Shown here in pieces: positions 33,438 through 47,071 of a stretch of DNA of 64,000 nucleotides (positions within the stretch are counted from its first letter, which is position 1; every line of letters starts with the position of its first letter). The notes below the pieces were generated by a model, which saw only the letters and a list, made by a program, of their open reading frames with translations, had not been told where the DNA came from and did no database searches. The DNA is from Amaranthus tricolor. Its lineage: Eukaryota; Streptophyta; Magnoliopsida; Caryophyllales; Amaranthaceae. Made by a program: the position numbers and the translations under genes. The stretch lies in NCBI RefSeq assembly GCF_026212465.1, contig NC_080049.1, positions 6,642,064 to 6,706,063 of the forward strand, given 5' to 3'.

Positions 33438-36400
33438 CCTTTACTGCTGTCCAATTCGGAAATGTGGCTCTGGATGTAGATCCCATTTCTCCACGCACTT
33501 TCTTCATTGTGCTGAAACGCATGGGAAAAGTATAACTATATATATATAACACTTTAATTAAATGAAAATTGGTAAAATTTATAAAATTACGTATGCATTC
33601 AACAAGGCTTTGAATTTTGTGTTGCAAGGCGGGCTTTGAGGTTTTTGTAATGAGTCGAAGACGTGCATAGTGTTCGTCAAAGGACATATGACCAAAAGTA
33701 TCCAATGCAAACTACAAACCCAAATTTAAAATCAATAAATTAGAGATTATGTGAACTTAAAAATCAAAAGATAAGTTCAATTTCAAAAATAAAACTTACT
33801 CTTCCACATATGGAGCCAGAATGAACGTGTGTTTAGATGCAAGGGAATTATTCAAAGCAGTCTCAATGTATGCTTTGACGTCATCTGGATCATTTACGCT
33901 TTTAGTACCCGAAATCGACTCAGGACAAAACCATCCAATTTTTATTGGAGGTTCGCAAGAATTTAGCTCCTTGTACGCCGCACTAAACTCACGAATAAGA
34001 AAATTTTGTCAGTAATTCGGTTGTTAATACAATTAAACAATAATGCCTAAATTGTAAGATAATGAACATCACCTCATGTAGACATGGATAAGAACTACAT
34101 TCAATATTTCTCCTCTCAAAAATTGCCCAATGTCACTAGGACCAATAATTACAAATGGGGCTCTCAACAAAGCAGAATTGTTCCTTCTGCAGGGTTAGAA
34201 CGATTGGGTCCTCCTCACGCAGGCGAGATGCACATGTGTGCAGCCATTTGCAATCTTGAGAGAGATCTTTTAGCTCCGCATCAGTCAAAATTGGAGTGAT
34301 TGCCATCGACTTTGACCCAGTTGACACCTTTGATAAGGAACCGATCTCTCTCCTAGAGCCCTTTGGACTCTTTTGCTATTTCAATTTATACAATTAAATT
34401 AGTGTAAGCATGCAATTAAAAAAATAAAAATAAATAAGATACAAATGATTATTGCCATGGTAGTGAATCGGACCCAAGCATATGGCCATGTGACAAAACT
34501 ACCTAGGGCGTCTAATAGTTTCTCAAGGCTCCATTCTGGCATTGGAACCGGGAGTGATAAATCTTCGAACCCCTTTAGAATAGTTTCCACGGTCACACTG
34601 ATGTAGCCACTTGTAACAGGCATCGAATGCACTGTTTGGCCCTCTTTGGTTGGCTGTGCCACACCATATGCAATCTCAGTTAAGTCGCCATCACTAGCAA
34701 CACCTAACTGAGGCAGCTAAAGAGAACAAGGAGTCGCCTTCTGAAAATTGTGTCGTTTAGTATAATAAGCATCATAATAAAATATTAAAACACGTTGCAA
34801 TTTAAATTAATAAGTGCTTATATATTTAAAAACTATGTACCTGTACCACTGGCTCGGGAGTTGGCTCTGGATTTTGAGCAACGGAGTTCATGGTCTCCGG
34901 TGTGGGATTTTGCCCTTCAGGGGTAGTAATGGGTTGGGGTGCTACGAGGGTAATGGGCTCGGGTGTTGGCTCGTCTGAAGCATTAGGATCCCCATGTTGA
35001 CTTTGCTGATCCTCGACAATCTGGTTTGCCAAGTCAATGGTGGGTGCTCCCATCTTCTGCAATACGACTACGAGTACCACTTTGGTGAGAACGTCCTTCG
35101 TAATTTCTGCTCGGAGGGTTGCTACTTCATCAGGTGGCATCGTTCAGGATTGAGTAGCAACACACTCTTTGTCGAATGCCTTCTTTAACCCCACGCGAAC
35201 GCCTCCTTTTCCGACTACCCACCCTCTATGGTCTTTCCCTAAGACCATATGCAATGAATCAACATTGCCTCTTGGGATGAACTCCCCCGTAGCTTCTTTT
35301 TCCTTCCAGCCCATCTGTTCAAATAAAAAGTGATATATATAACAATTAGTATAAGTAAATTAAAGCCAAAAAATACAAAACAAATCAAGAATATACTTAA
35401 TAATTTCAAAACTCACCACAACATCAGCAACCTTCTTCGTTCTCGGATCATTAATGGTAAATTTACCACTAGCATCTTGGGAATGAAGCCCACAATATCA
35501 ATCTCACACCCGATCTCCAGCAGGAGTATTCACAGATGCGGAGGTAGTCGTAGATGAGGGCGTGGCTGGACTTTGATTGGGGTATAAACCCGCATCCACC
35601 CACTCTTTTCGAACCTTATCGTACGTTTTTGGGCCCAAGCGATGGTAAAACTTCCTTTTGCTTGCTAATTCAGAAGCTTTACCACGCTTTTCCTAATCAA
35701 TCAATAGAAATCAAATGTCATATATAGTTTAATGATTGAATCAAAAGAAGTAAATTCAAATCAAAAGCTATAATATAATATGGAATACTTACAACTTCAA
35801 TGGGAGTTGTTCTTTTGGCAACAAAAGCCTCCCATTCCTTCTTTGATATGTGACCCCATATTTCGTCGGGCATCTTCGAAGATGCTTGCTCTCGACCTTC
35901 GTTTCCCGTTTTGACCTTTTTGGTCGTACGGGCACGCTTCTTCGTGATCCAGCTAGTTACTAGCTTGGATTTAAAATCTACGAATCTTTCAGCAACAGCT
36001 GAAAGAAACACATTCTTCTTCTCCTCATCGCTCTCGATGTGAAAAAGATTCTACAAAAAAAAAAGAATATTTATTAGTGTCAATTAAATTAATTTTAAAA
36101 TGAAACTAAATGAATAAAAATAGTAAATTTGCTTACCACAATATCATTCCATAGAGAGTTCTTCAAACCCTCTGAAACCTCGTTCCATGCCCTTGCGGAT
36201 ACATAGGCCCACTTGTTTTCCATATTGCCTACGCCATTTTCCGCAGGGTTGACTAAATGCATTGTATTCCAAATGCATGGGTTCTGTGACTTTGAGGTTT
36301 TCGTAGGACCTCGCCCTTTTCTTTTCTTAGTGGTAGTGGGAGCATCCGTTGGTGGGGCGTCTTCAGTGTCATAATCATTGTTAAGTGGTGAAGCGTCTTC

Positions 36401-36597
36401 AGGCATATGCTCGTATCTGACAATTTGGTCCTCTTCAGTGTCATAACTATGATGCTCATTATCCGAGGTCTCAATCTCGGGGACAATTTCGTCTCTGAAA
36501 AGATGCATTGTATATCAGTATCTGAAAGAGAATAAATAGAAAATATTAGAACATAGGAACGTAAATTCAATTCTAACAAAATAGTGCTGTGTGTTAA

Positions 36598-39500
36598 TGT
36601 AGCAGGAGCGGCACTCTCGATACATAATTAACATTAATAATTATTGAAACAGTCGTATTATTAGAAGATTTCATTAGTCGTTTTTAACGCCTAATTTTTC
36701 TTATATATTTGTTCGTTACTAATTATAATTTAATTAGTGATGGTAGTAATTTGAAAATCTCTACGATGATTAGAAACTTGTTAATTCGTAACATGATTAT
36801 GAATCGAAACAAGTAACGTAAACTTTGGAGGTAAAAACTTAAAATTGAGCAACTACCCATAACAGTTCAAAAAAAAAATTTTTAATTATTACCCAAGCAT
36901 ATTATATAACCATGATGGGAGTAAATTAAATATTTCACACATATACAAGTGATTTTTAAACATGAAGTACAAGTTACATAACTTGTTACATGTACAACAA
37001 TTTTTACCCAAACTTTAAACTATCTTAGATAAACCTTTATTATACCATAATAGACCAAATTGAGGACAAAAAGCACTCCAAACCAGCCCCAAAACAGCAG
37101 CCCCTAGCTGTCATACTAGCCCTCTTTTAGCCCCAAAACTCACTTACACACTCCACCAAACTCTCTACCCAAAGCCACTATTGTTCTTACCCAAAAACAC
37201 CATCATAACAAGCATGCAAACATAATAAATCAAGACATATTTGCTGTCCATATTTTCAGCTCCATCAACCTTCTTTCACTCTTCATTTTACTCCTTATTT
37301 CATCCATAAGCAAAGTTGAAGTTCAATCTTACAATTTCTAGCAAAAACACCTTATTTTCTCATCAAATCTTCTTCAAAAACCCATCTAAAACTTCTGAAA
37401 ATTTATGTTTATAAACTCAAATCTCCCATAAAAATAATCTTCATCTTAAGAGCTTTCCATAGACACCAAACTTGAAGAAATCCACCAAGTATAGAGTAAG
37501 TTATGTTCATTTCTTTATTCCACTAGTTTTTGTTAAAACTTGTTCATGTAAAATATTTTTTTTACATGAATCTTTCTATAAACTAAGATCATTATAAAAT
37601 GAATATTTTATCTCTAAACTAAGAAAATCATCATTTATAAATCTATAAAAATAGGCCATAATAGAAAGTAAGAAGATGCATTTCTACAAACATATAAATT
37701 TTGTTACTTAAAGGATTCAAGTAAAATAATGGGACTTAACTAATTATGTTGTTCAACATAATAAGTATACTCCAAATATGTTAAAATCATCACAAGTATT
37801 AGCCTAACAACTCTAACTAGGAAAAGTTAAGTGCATATTAGAAATCCAAAATTATTATTGATTTTTGGATGAATGCAATAGGTTTAGTTGAAGAGTTGGA
37901 GTTGAGACTTGAAGGGCAAGGACCCAAAGTTAGAACCACTTCTAAGAACGCGTAGGAGCTTACGTGGGAGCTTACGGAATAATTATATAGGCTTGGAGTC
38001 GAGGTATGTCACATGGGGTGATTTTTAAAGGATTTAAGAACAAGTTGGGAAAGTTTGTGTATAAACTTCTTTTTAAAAAAAAAATAAATAAATAAATTCC
38101 CAAAGTGAAGTTCTTAAATCTTGAAAAATGATGTGAAAATGATAAATTTGAGTATGGAATAATTTATTACATGTATTATTATTGTAGACATCATTCATGT
38201 TGATTTTATAAATTATTGTATGTTTAAAGGCATGTTTAACACTACTTTGTGAAAGTTATTGTGATGGAAATGATTATATGAATTTGAAAACATTTTAAAT
38301 TCATTTTAAGAGAAATTTTCAGTAGCCATATGTTAAGAAAATTTCTTGGATACTTTTTGTTGAGATTATTCGTTAAATTGATATTTTAATGGATTTTAAG
38401 GTGTTAAATACTCTTATTATAAAACATGGTATTAGATGAACTCTTCATCATCAAAAATAATTAATAAAAACATATTATAATGTCTCCAACAAGATTTGGC
38501 CAGAATATATTTAGTTTTGAATTTTTTTTATAATTTTTGAATAATCGTTAAATTGTTTAACGGTAAATTGTAAAATGATAAAATATAAAATAATTACCAA
38601 ACAAAGACATATGGACTTGAAATTTTTATCACATACTTATATAGACAGTAGGTAAAATTGGTAAAAGTTTGGGAAGATTTCGTTGACATTTAAGGACCTT
38701 AATAATTTTTACTCGTTTATTAATAATCGGTAAGTTTGAAAACGGTAAAATATAAAATAAATACTAAATGACGTCTTTTGGACATGAAAATTTTATGAGA
38801 CACTTATATAATCAGTAGATATATGTTAAAAAAATTTATATGGATTTTCGTGACCATATATGGACTTAAATAAATTTTATTCGGTTTATCGGTAAAATAA
38901 CGATATTAATTATTAAAAATACTCCACATGATTTTTAATGGTTATTTAAAATTTTATACTTCTTAAAATAGCTTCTGGAATATCATATAATTTTTTTTAT
39001 AATATTTTAATCGGACTCAAATAATTTTAAAGCTATTTTATTTTATTTATCGATAAAATGTCTATACAAATAATAAAACATCATACATGAGTTTTATAAG
39101 TTCAAATGGCCTAATAAACATGTTATATGACTTCTGGGACTTTGGTATAATTTTATAAAATGAATTATTAATTATTTACTAATTTATCAAATTAAAAGAA
39201 AATGTTTATTTATTAAAAAATGTAATATTGTTAATTAAATTTGGGTAAAAATAAACCTATATAAAAAAATTATATTTATATTAATAACCTACTGCCTCAT
39301 AGTATAAATTAAGTTTAAATTAGATGGTTTATAAATTTTACGGATTTAAGACACCATTTAAATAACGGTAAATACCCAAATTGTCGAAAATAATTGTAAG
39401 ATCGTTATAAATTCGCATAACCAATTATAATCTGATGGGACAACCTTAAATTCATTTTAAATAAGGTATTATAATGACTTGATTAATTTGGGCCTTGTTG

Positions 39501-42500
39501 GAGAATTAATATGTACTTTGTAAATCAATTACCGATTTTAATACCTGCAAAACTATCTCGTATTTAAGAAAATAGTGTTTTATGAAATCTTCTGTCGTAA
39601 GGATTTTATAGACTTATGAATCATATTCTAGTTGTTTTGAATGAATTTCAAAACCCTTTTAGTTATATTTACTTTGAGAAGGATTGAAACGAAACATTTT
39701 AGTGGTTTCCTTAAAAAAAAAAAAAAAATCATATTGAACTTTAATTACTTTTTGTTACGATGCATTTCCATACATGCTAGTGATGCCCCAATATAATACA
39801 AAGGTTATGTTTAATGATATGATTATGCTAAGCATGTTTTACCCATGTGGGAAATATTATGATTTGATTTTGCTAAGTTGCAAATAAAGTATGTTTTGCT
39901 ATGTGCAAATAAAAGATGTTTATCATGTGGAAAAAGTTAATATTTTTGACTTTCAAATGCTATTAAGATTACAAGATATATAATATGTACAAAAAAATAT
40001 TTTAGCCTAAATGGCGGGTACATATGCCACAGCAAATGTTGTGTGCATGATTAAACGGCTCACCAATGCTGAGCGCGTATTGTTCACAATACCATTGTGT
40101 TACACTTGCCGGACATGTCGCGGACGGTAGACCGACTACCAAACGAGTCACAGGATGACTCACAGAGTACCCATGTAAACTTATGATATGAGTTTGAAAT
40201 TGATTTGGATCCATTGAGATCTTATGATTTATGATGAAAAATGAGAATTTGAAATGACTATAGAGCCATTGAACTGGATTTGAATCATAATATGATTTAT
40301 CAAATGAAAAAGCATATTTCAAAATGAATTTACTCAAAAAAAAAAAAGGATTTCAATAACTTGTTTGACGGACACCAGTGTGTTTATACTCAGCCTTTTT
40401 GCTGATACTATGCTTTGTATGTTTTTCCAATGGTTTTGTTTTTAGAGTAAACCCCTATGGCACCTCGACGGAGAATGGATATGCGAGCGGAAGATGAACC
40501 TGAGTTGGAGTATGACTCCCCTTTGTTTAGATCTCGTTATTTTATTTGAGAGACTGTTAGTTTAGATTTAGACTATTTTAAGGATGTCATTTGAACTTTG
40601 GACTTATTTCGATTTGGTCGTAATTTTCCTATATTTTGGACAGTTAAGACTTCCGTTATATTGCTTTGGTTTGGTTCAAGTATCATACTTGAATATTGAT
40701 TTGACCTTTAAGTAACCCCTTAATTGTGTTGGCAAAAGTAAGCTTCCGCTTGATTAATACTAAATTCCAGTTAGTGTTTGCCTTCATAATTTGAGGCGGT
40801 TACAATTATACTTAAGATAAATAATGCGGAAGTGTAAAACGCCGAACTGCTAAAAACCATTTGAACTAAAAATCGTTCAAAACATAAGTAAAAAAAATAT
40901 CTTACAACTGAGAAAATATAAAATAAGGTTTACTTAAATACGATAAAAAAACATAAGTACAATATAGTCATCAAGTAAAATCATTGAAGCTAAGTCCTCG
41001 ATAGAATAATTAAAGTTGCGGCCTGGATCGAAACCTGAGCTAATTTTTCCAGCAAAATACTGTCATCCATAATACGGATGACAGCCGATTAAATCGGTCA
41101 GCGATAAAGCCGAGTACAATTTTCTCAACAAGCTTATGATGCGATAGTTAAATCATGCTTACAAAATAATCATCAAGCACAATATAGAAGGTTATTACTC
41201 ATTATTGACCTTTACTAAGCCATTAAGTTACATTCTCAATACTTGTAGAAGTTCATTACTGCTACTAAATACTTGGTAACCTTAATGCTTATTTAATCAA
41301 GTTCAATTAAGCCTCATAGCTTTACCATCATAGCACATCACAAGATCACAACAATAATGACAACTGATATATGTAAGGGTCTGGTTAGGTGAGGACCGTA
41401 GTCCTAAACCCTAACTGTGGTGGGAGTCGTCACTCCTCTCAATACTGTTATGCTCGAGACTTCACAGGATGGGTTTTTCTCGGACCCCCTGTTTGACACC
41501 GCATTTTACGTGCCGGCTAACACGGACGCCGGGATTTTACATGCCGGTCCATGGTTCGACATTACCTTACTATCAGAGTCATACAATCAATATCATGCAA
41601 TATCAAACAAGACTCTAAACCGAAATAGTTTACATTCTTATAAGTCAAACTTCCACTAGTCAAAATTTTGACAATTCTACCCTTTTAATAGAAACAAATT
41701 ACTAGTATCTAATAAATTAATATTAATTAAATAACAAATTTTCGTAGCTATACTAAGAATTCTGAGGCTAAACTAAGTCATTATTATGTCATAAATAATC
41801 AAAACAGTCAAGGGTAATATTTCTAAATACTTAATAACATATTTTATCAAATAACCAGTAAAATAGTAAAACGGATCTATCATCACTATAAAAATAACAT
41901 AATCCGACAAGTTATTAAGGGTCCAAAATCTATATGAAATGAGTTTTCAAGAAAAACAAGGCTAAGCATTTTAACAAATTTGTTTGACTATTTTACCGAT
42001 AAACCGATTTATAATTCTTTATAATTACTTGAGTCCAACAAAAAAAATAAAAATTATCAAAACACCAAGATGATATGGAATCATTTTAAACACTAGTAAA
42101 ATTCATATATATCTATATTATCATATTAATCAAAAATTTCCATATATATGACTTTTTTTCGAGTGTCCCAAAAGTATTATTGTTTTGACGAAAATATCAC
42201 TAAACTGAATATGACTTTAATATTACCATGTAAAGTTTAAATGACTAAAATAAAATCATGTTGATCATGCTTTTATAGTATCGAGTAACCATAAATAAAT
42301 ATCACATAACGAGAGAGTTAAGAAAATGTGTACCACTTTCCTCCGAATGTGGTGCTAAACCAAGAAAGAGAATAATAATAGAAAAAATAAGAACTTAAAG
42401 AAATAAGCTCCAAAAGAGAAAGTCTTCAAGGCTCCAAGCTTCAAAGAAGTAGATCTTCAATTACCCAAAAGAAAATGATATCCAAGCTCCAAAAGATAAT

Positions 42501-43422
42501 ACTTGACTTTTTAAAAGTTGATGATTATTGGCTCAAGAAGTGATAAGATCAAGCTCCATCTTCATTTGATTCTTCAACAAATAAAAAGGGTATAAAGTTA
42601 GTAAGATGTTCATGAAGTGAAGATATAAGAAAGAATGGTAGAAAGATTTGATGATGGGGGTGCAAGTGATCTCATGGCTAAGGAGGGGTATTTATAATGA
42701 GTTTTGGACAACTTTTTAGTTCATAAGATTGTATGAAAAAGAAGGTTAACTTGTGTAAGTGATTTAGAGTGTGTAAGTGAATGTGTAAGAGTTGGAGTGT
42801 GTAAGTGGATGTGTAAGAGTTTGGAGTGTAAAAGAAGGTTAACTTGTGTAAGGGAATGGTGATAGCCTGTGTAAGTGATGAACATTATGGATTGATGTAG
42901 AAAGGATTTTGGTTCATCAAATTTTTGTTCTAGTTTATATTAGTGAAATGTTTTAGATTAATGGGAAAGTATGATTAAGGTTTGATTATGAAAATATGAT
43001 AGTTTACTTAGAAAATTTTGGTTAAAACTATACTTAAAGTTAATAAGAAAAATATAGTTAATTTTTAGGTATAAAATAATTAAATCAAAGTTGTAAGGTT
43101 AAAATGATAAGTAGTAAAGTTAGTTTAAGGAAACGAAATTGAAACGTAACGTTTTAATAAAACCGTAAATATAATATTAAAATTTTACTTTTCGTAGTAT
43201 AAAATAATAAAATAATATTTTAGTGCTTATAAAGAAATTTAAGAATATATATATACGTAATTTTTTTTTACAGTTTAATATTTGGAAGAAATTACAAAAT
43301 CGGAATAAGGTTTAGGAATTAAAGGTGATTTGAATTAGATAAACCAAAGGATTAAGAATTCGAAAAGAAATTTCGGAATAATTAATCGGAAGATTAAGAT
43401 TAAGAAATTTGAGCCTGTTACA
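36598..43422. mobile_element. 6825-bp non-coding insertion with TGTA(G/A)CAGG ends
   Basis: It starts TGTAGCAGG and ends CCTGTTACA, an inverted pair, flanked by GTTAA on both sides (36593-36597 and 43423-43427). Outside the duplications the CACTA intron satellite resumes. No ORF of note exists. The left arm (36598 to about 40803) reads like a plus-strand LTR, with ACTCAGCCTTTTTGCTGATAC near 40388. The right arm (about 40804-43422) reads like a related LTR on the minus strand, with TACTCGGCTTTATCGCTGAC near 41100-41119, a TATA-like CATTATAAATACCC (minus) near 42700, and a TGTAACAGG start at 43422. It is a non-autonomous LTR-type or foldback insertion; the class is uncertain. Confidence 0.65.
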
Positions 43423-43803
43423 GTTAAAGTGCCAAAAAAGCTTGAAAAACCTTAAAATCGCAACTTACCAAGTAATATTAAGAATATGACTATGATTTAC
43501 AATTCTAATACGTTCAACACAATAATATACACCAAATTGTGTTGTGTGCAAAGTTTCATGCAAAATAAACCAAGTTTGAGCTACTTTATGGGCAAAAGTG
43601 CCAAAAAAACTTTAAAAAACCTTAAAATCGCAACTTACCAAGTAATATTAAGAATATGACTACGATTTACAATTCTAACCACTTCAACACAATAATATAT
43701 ACCAAAAAGTATTGTGTCCAAAGTTTCATGCAAAACAAACCAAGTTTGAGCTACTTTATGCGCGAAAGTGCCAAAAAAACTTTAAAAACCTTAAAATTCA
43801 TAC
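43423..43803 (-). repeat. Second array of the 169/170-bp satellite, in the TNP2 3' intron
   Basis: The anchor AAAATCGC occurs at 43454 and 43624, with a partial unit ending at 43793. The repeat family is the same as at 32403-33420. A splice donor (CACAAG|GTATG, minus strand) lies at 43803, just after the TNP2 stop. The array therefore begins an intron between TNP2 and the downstream gene. A remnant of the same repeat (36570-36592) lies beyond the 6.8-kb insertion. Confidence 0.82.
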
Positions 43804-43815
43804 CTTGTGAATCAC

Positions 43816-46800
43816 TTAATTCAAATGTATTCCTTCCATGTAATCTACACGCATATAACCAACATCTACATCATCTTGACCCGCTGATTTTAGATTGATA
43901 AAGGGCGGGGAGTCTTCAAAAGCTTCATATTCTTCCTCATCCTCAACATCACCTATACCAAGGATGCTTCTTTTTCCCGGTACAACAATAGACCATTTTT
44001 TATCAGATGGGTCTACAATGTAGAATACTTGCTTGGCTTGTGTGGCTAGTATGAATGGCTCCTCACTATCATGCAAACGAGCTAAGTCTACAAGAGTGAA
44101 TCCACAAGGGTCGTCATTTTTTATACATCGTCGATTATTATCTACCCACTTACATTTGAAAAGACCAATAGTGAAAGTAGAGTAGTCAAGCTCCCATATT
44201 TCATGTGCCCGCCCGTAGTATACCAATTTGGCATCAACCGACGCTTGATCCTTGGCACTCGCGTAAAATGTAGATGACGCCAAAATAGATACTCCACTAT
44301 TCTGTAGATAAGATGACTTCATATCTTGACCCTCAGTCCAAAATGTGAAGCCATTGACATCGTAACCCTCATATTTGTTGAAATCATCACGAGGACCAAA
44401 AGCTAACCATTTAACAATTTCTGATACACGCTTGAGTTCTTCACTTATTACTCAATTATGAAACCAATCAATAAACGTCTTGTTATGCAACTGCATCAAT
44501 CCCCTATCCCCTTTACAAGGATATTTTGCGCGCAATATATCTAAATGCTCACTCAAAAAAGGATGGACTTCTGGAATATGATGCAACACATACAAGTGTG
44601 CTTGTAGAAGACTGTCTCGAGGAGGTGTGATTGATTTGGAGCCAATTGTTCCTTTTCCCTCAAGCCTTCCTTCATGTCGAGAGGTGGGAAGTCCAAAAGG
44701 CTTTGCCATGGCTAAATACTCGGCTATAAAGTTACTAATCTCATCGCTCACAGTGCCTTGAATCATACTCCCCTCGGGTTGTGCTGGATTCCTCACCTTG
44801 TTTTGTAAAACAACTATGTTTCAAAAGGATAACACCACCTTAAAAAAACTGGACCCAAAAGCTTGATCTCACGAACGAGATGGACAATAAGATGAACCAT
44901 CATGTCAAAGAAAGAAGATGGAAAATACATCTCAAACTTGCATAAAGTTACAATCACGTCGACTTGAAGAGCATCAAGTTTAGAGGAATCAAGAACTTTA
45001 TTACAAATTGTGTTGAAGAACGAACATAGCTCGGTAATAGCATATCTCACATGTTTTGGAAGTATTCCACGGATTGCAATTGGTAAGAACACTTGCATCA
45101 TTACATGGCAATCGTGAGATTTCATGCTTCCCAACTTCAGCTTACCATTTAGGCTCACAAATCTCTTCATGTTGGATGAGTACCCAGACGGAACCTTAAT
45201 GCCATACAAAGACTCACAAAATGTCCGGTTCTCTGCTTTGGAAAATGTGTAGCAAGCTGGAGGCAAATAAACTTTGTCATTACTCATCTTCTTCTTACCG
45301 CCCTTTCCCTTGTTACTGCCACCAACTTCATCAGCTCTATTTCTTTTCTTACTCACCTTAACATGTGCCCAAAACTCCGGACGAAGACCCTTACATTCAA
45401 ACCAATCTCGCACGGCCCTAACATCCTTTGTCTTACCCGGAATGTTCATGAGAGTCCCGAGTATGGCATCGCATACATTTTTCTCTATATGCATAACATC
45501 AAGACAATGCATAACCTATAGATCTCTCCAATATGGAAGCTTCCAAAAGATTGATTCTTTTTTCCATAATCGGTCTTCACCCCCTTGCACTTGCCCTGTT
45601 TTACCAAATACAGTCTCAACTCCCTTAACCTGTTCATAAACCTCATAACCGGTCAACGGTCGACGAGCTACACGGTCCTCAACCTCCCCGTTGAACATCT
45701 TCTTCTTCTTACGATATTTGCACTTAGGAATCCACGTGGATTCCATGTCATCGATACATATTGGGCATGCTTTCTTCCCTTTGTTCTTATACCCTGATAA
45801 GTTGCCATATGCCGGAAAATCATTAACGGTGCATAAAAGCATTGCACACAAGGTGAACTCCTCATTAGCATATGCATCAAACACGGAAACGCCTTCATCC
45901 CACATCTTTCTCTAATCCTTAACGAGAGGTGCAAATACATCTATGTCATTGCCAGGTTGTTTAGGACCCGAGATAAGAAGCGAAAGCATAACGTACTTAC
46001 GCTTCATACACAACCAAGGTGACAAATTATAGATCACTAACAGTACCGGCCAAGTACTATGTTGAGAACTAAGATTGCTGAATGGGTTCATTTCATCCGT
46101 ACACAGTCCGAGCCTTAAATTACAACCTTATCCCCAAAAGTTTTCCACTCCAGAGAATCAGATGGATGTGTGAGCAAGTGACCTTTCTTCACCCTATCTG
46201 CATGCCACCTCAAATTTAACACATCTTTCTTTATAGAAAACAAGCGCTTGAATCTAGGTATTATTGGAAGATACCACAATACCTTAGTCGGGGGCCTTTT
46301 AGCATCCCGAGCCCCTTTATGCTTGTAGCACGATAACCCACACCTAGGACACTCTTCTAAGTTCTCATTTTCATTCCGATACAATACACAATCATTCGCA
46401 CACGCATGAATCTTCTGGTACTCTAAGCCGAAAGGACACATGAGCTTTTTGGCACAATATGTCGACTTTGGAAGTTCATTTCCCTCAGAAAGCATCTCAC
46501 CTAACGCTTCTAATAACATTGAGAAACTAGCGTCACTCAAATTGAACTTTGACTTAATGTTGAAAATTGTCAACACTGCTATTAGTTTGGTGAACTTTGT
46601 ACATCTAGGGTACAAAGGCTTTTGAGAAGCTTCTGTCAACAAGTCAAAAACACGAGGACGTTTTCCTAACTCATCCTCGACTCCCTCCATCATCTCACCA
46701 ACACGATCCACATCCTCATCGACATTCTCTTCATCTGTCTCATACCCATCAACATGATCTGCTACATCCTCATTGACATCTGCCACATTATTGACGTCCT

Positions 46801-47071
46801 CTACAACAATTTTCTCTTTGTAAACTCCCTCCTCACCATGCCAAACTCAAACATGATATTGAGGCCTAAACCCACGTCGAATTATTTGCTCCCTAAGGAT
46901 ATCAACACTATCTACACTTGATACATTGCCACAAGTGACACATGGGCAATTAAAACCAACTTCCCCCGTCCTAACTTGATGTTCAACCGCAATACTACAA
47001 AATTCTAATACGCCATCAATAAATTCTGACGATTCAATGTTTCAATACATCCAAGAATGATCTTTTGTCAT
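43816..47071 (-). pseudogene. TNP2-type CACTA transposase, inactivated
   Basis: Domains on the minus strand: a transposase-associated N-terminus from the ATG at 47069-47071 (DHSWMY, CPCVTCGN, HGEE) and Transposase_21, 46700 to about 45480 (HACANDCVLYR, WYLPIIPRFKRLFS, LISGPKQPGNDIDVF, NDFPAYGNLSGYKNKGKKACPIC, LDVMHIEKNVCDAILGTL). Next are DUF4218 near 44820-45110 (LPIAIRGILPKHVR) and DUF4216 near 44000-44320 (FYASAKDQASVDAKLVYYGR). Two conserved Trp codons are TGA (47042-47044, 46847-46849). A frameshift lies near 46115, a TAG replaces Leu near 45913, and further breaks occur near 45513, 44800 and 44450. The protein would cut and join the CACTA ends. Confidence 0.9.

Larger units (their letters stand above)
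32050..36508 (-). pseudogene. CACTA TNP1-type gene with Ulp1-like protease end, degraded
   Basis: Exon 1 (36137-36508) starts with ATG and ends at a GTAAGC donor. Exons to about 35580 encode a Transposase_24 (Ptta/En/Spm) type block, with KKEWEAFVAKR then ASKRKFYHRLGPKTYDKVR. Then follow an acidic/Pro-Thr-rich linker (34826-35140), a block near 34136-34330 (CKWLHTCASRL) and exons toward 32050. Splicing AAAG (33438) to the acceptor at 32359-32360 gives NWTAVKCFRQADNTVDCGYY, the Gln and catalytic Cys signature of C48/Ulp1 cysteine proteases. The last exon holds FERWRNAAILRQLKDKIAAY. I could not locate the catalytic His. Frameshifts occur at least near 34140 and in the 33810-34010 block. Confidence 0.75.

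Noticed and set aside
33259..33705. 148-codon minus-strand frame treated as a single protein
   Set aside because: It runs from an exon-like part into the satellite repeat; the splice-site reading that removes the satellite gives a better protein match.
41417..41659. 80-codon plus-strand frame in the nested insertion
   Set aside because: It lies in an LTR-like G+C-richer patch and shows no domain; probably chance.
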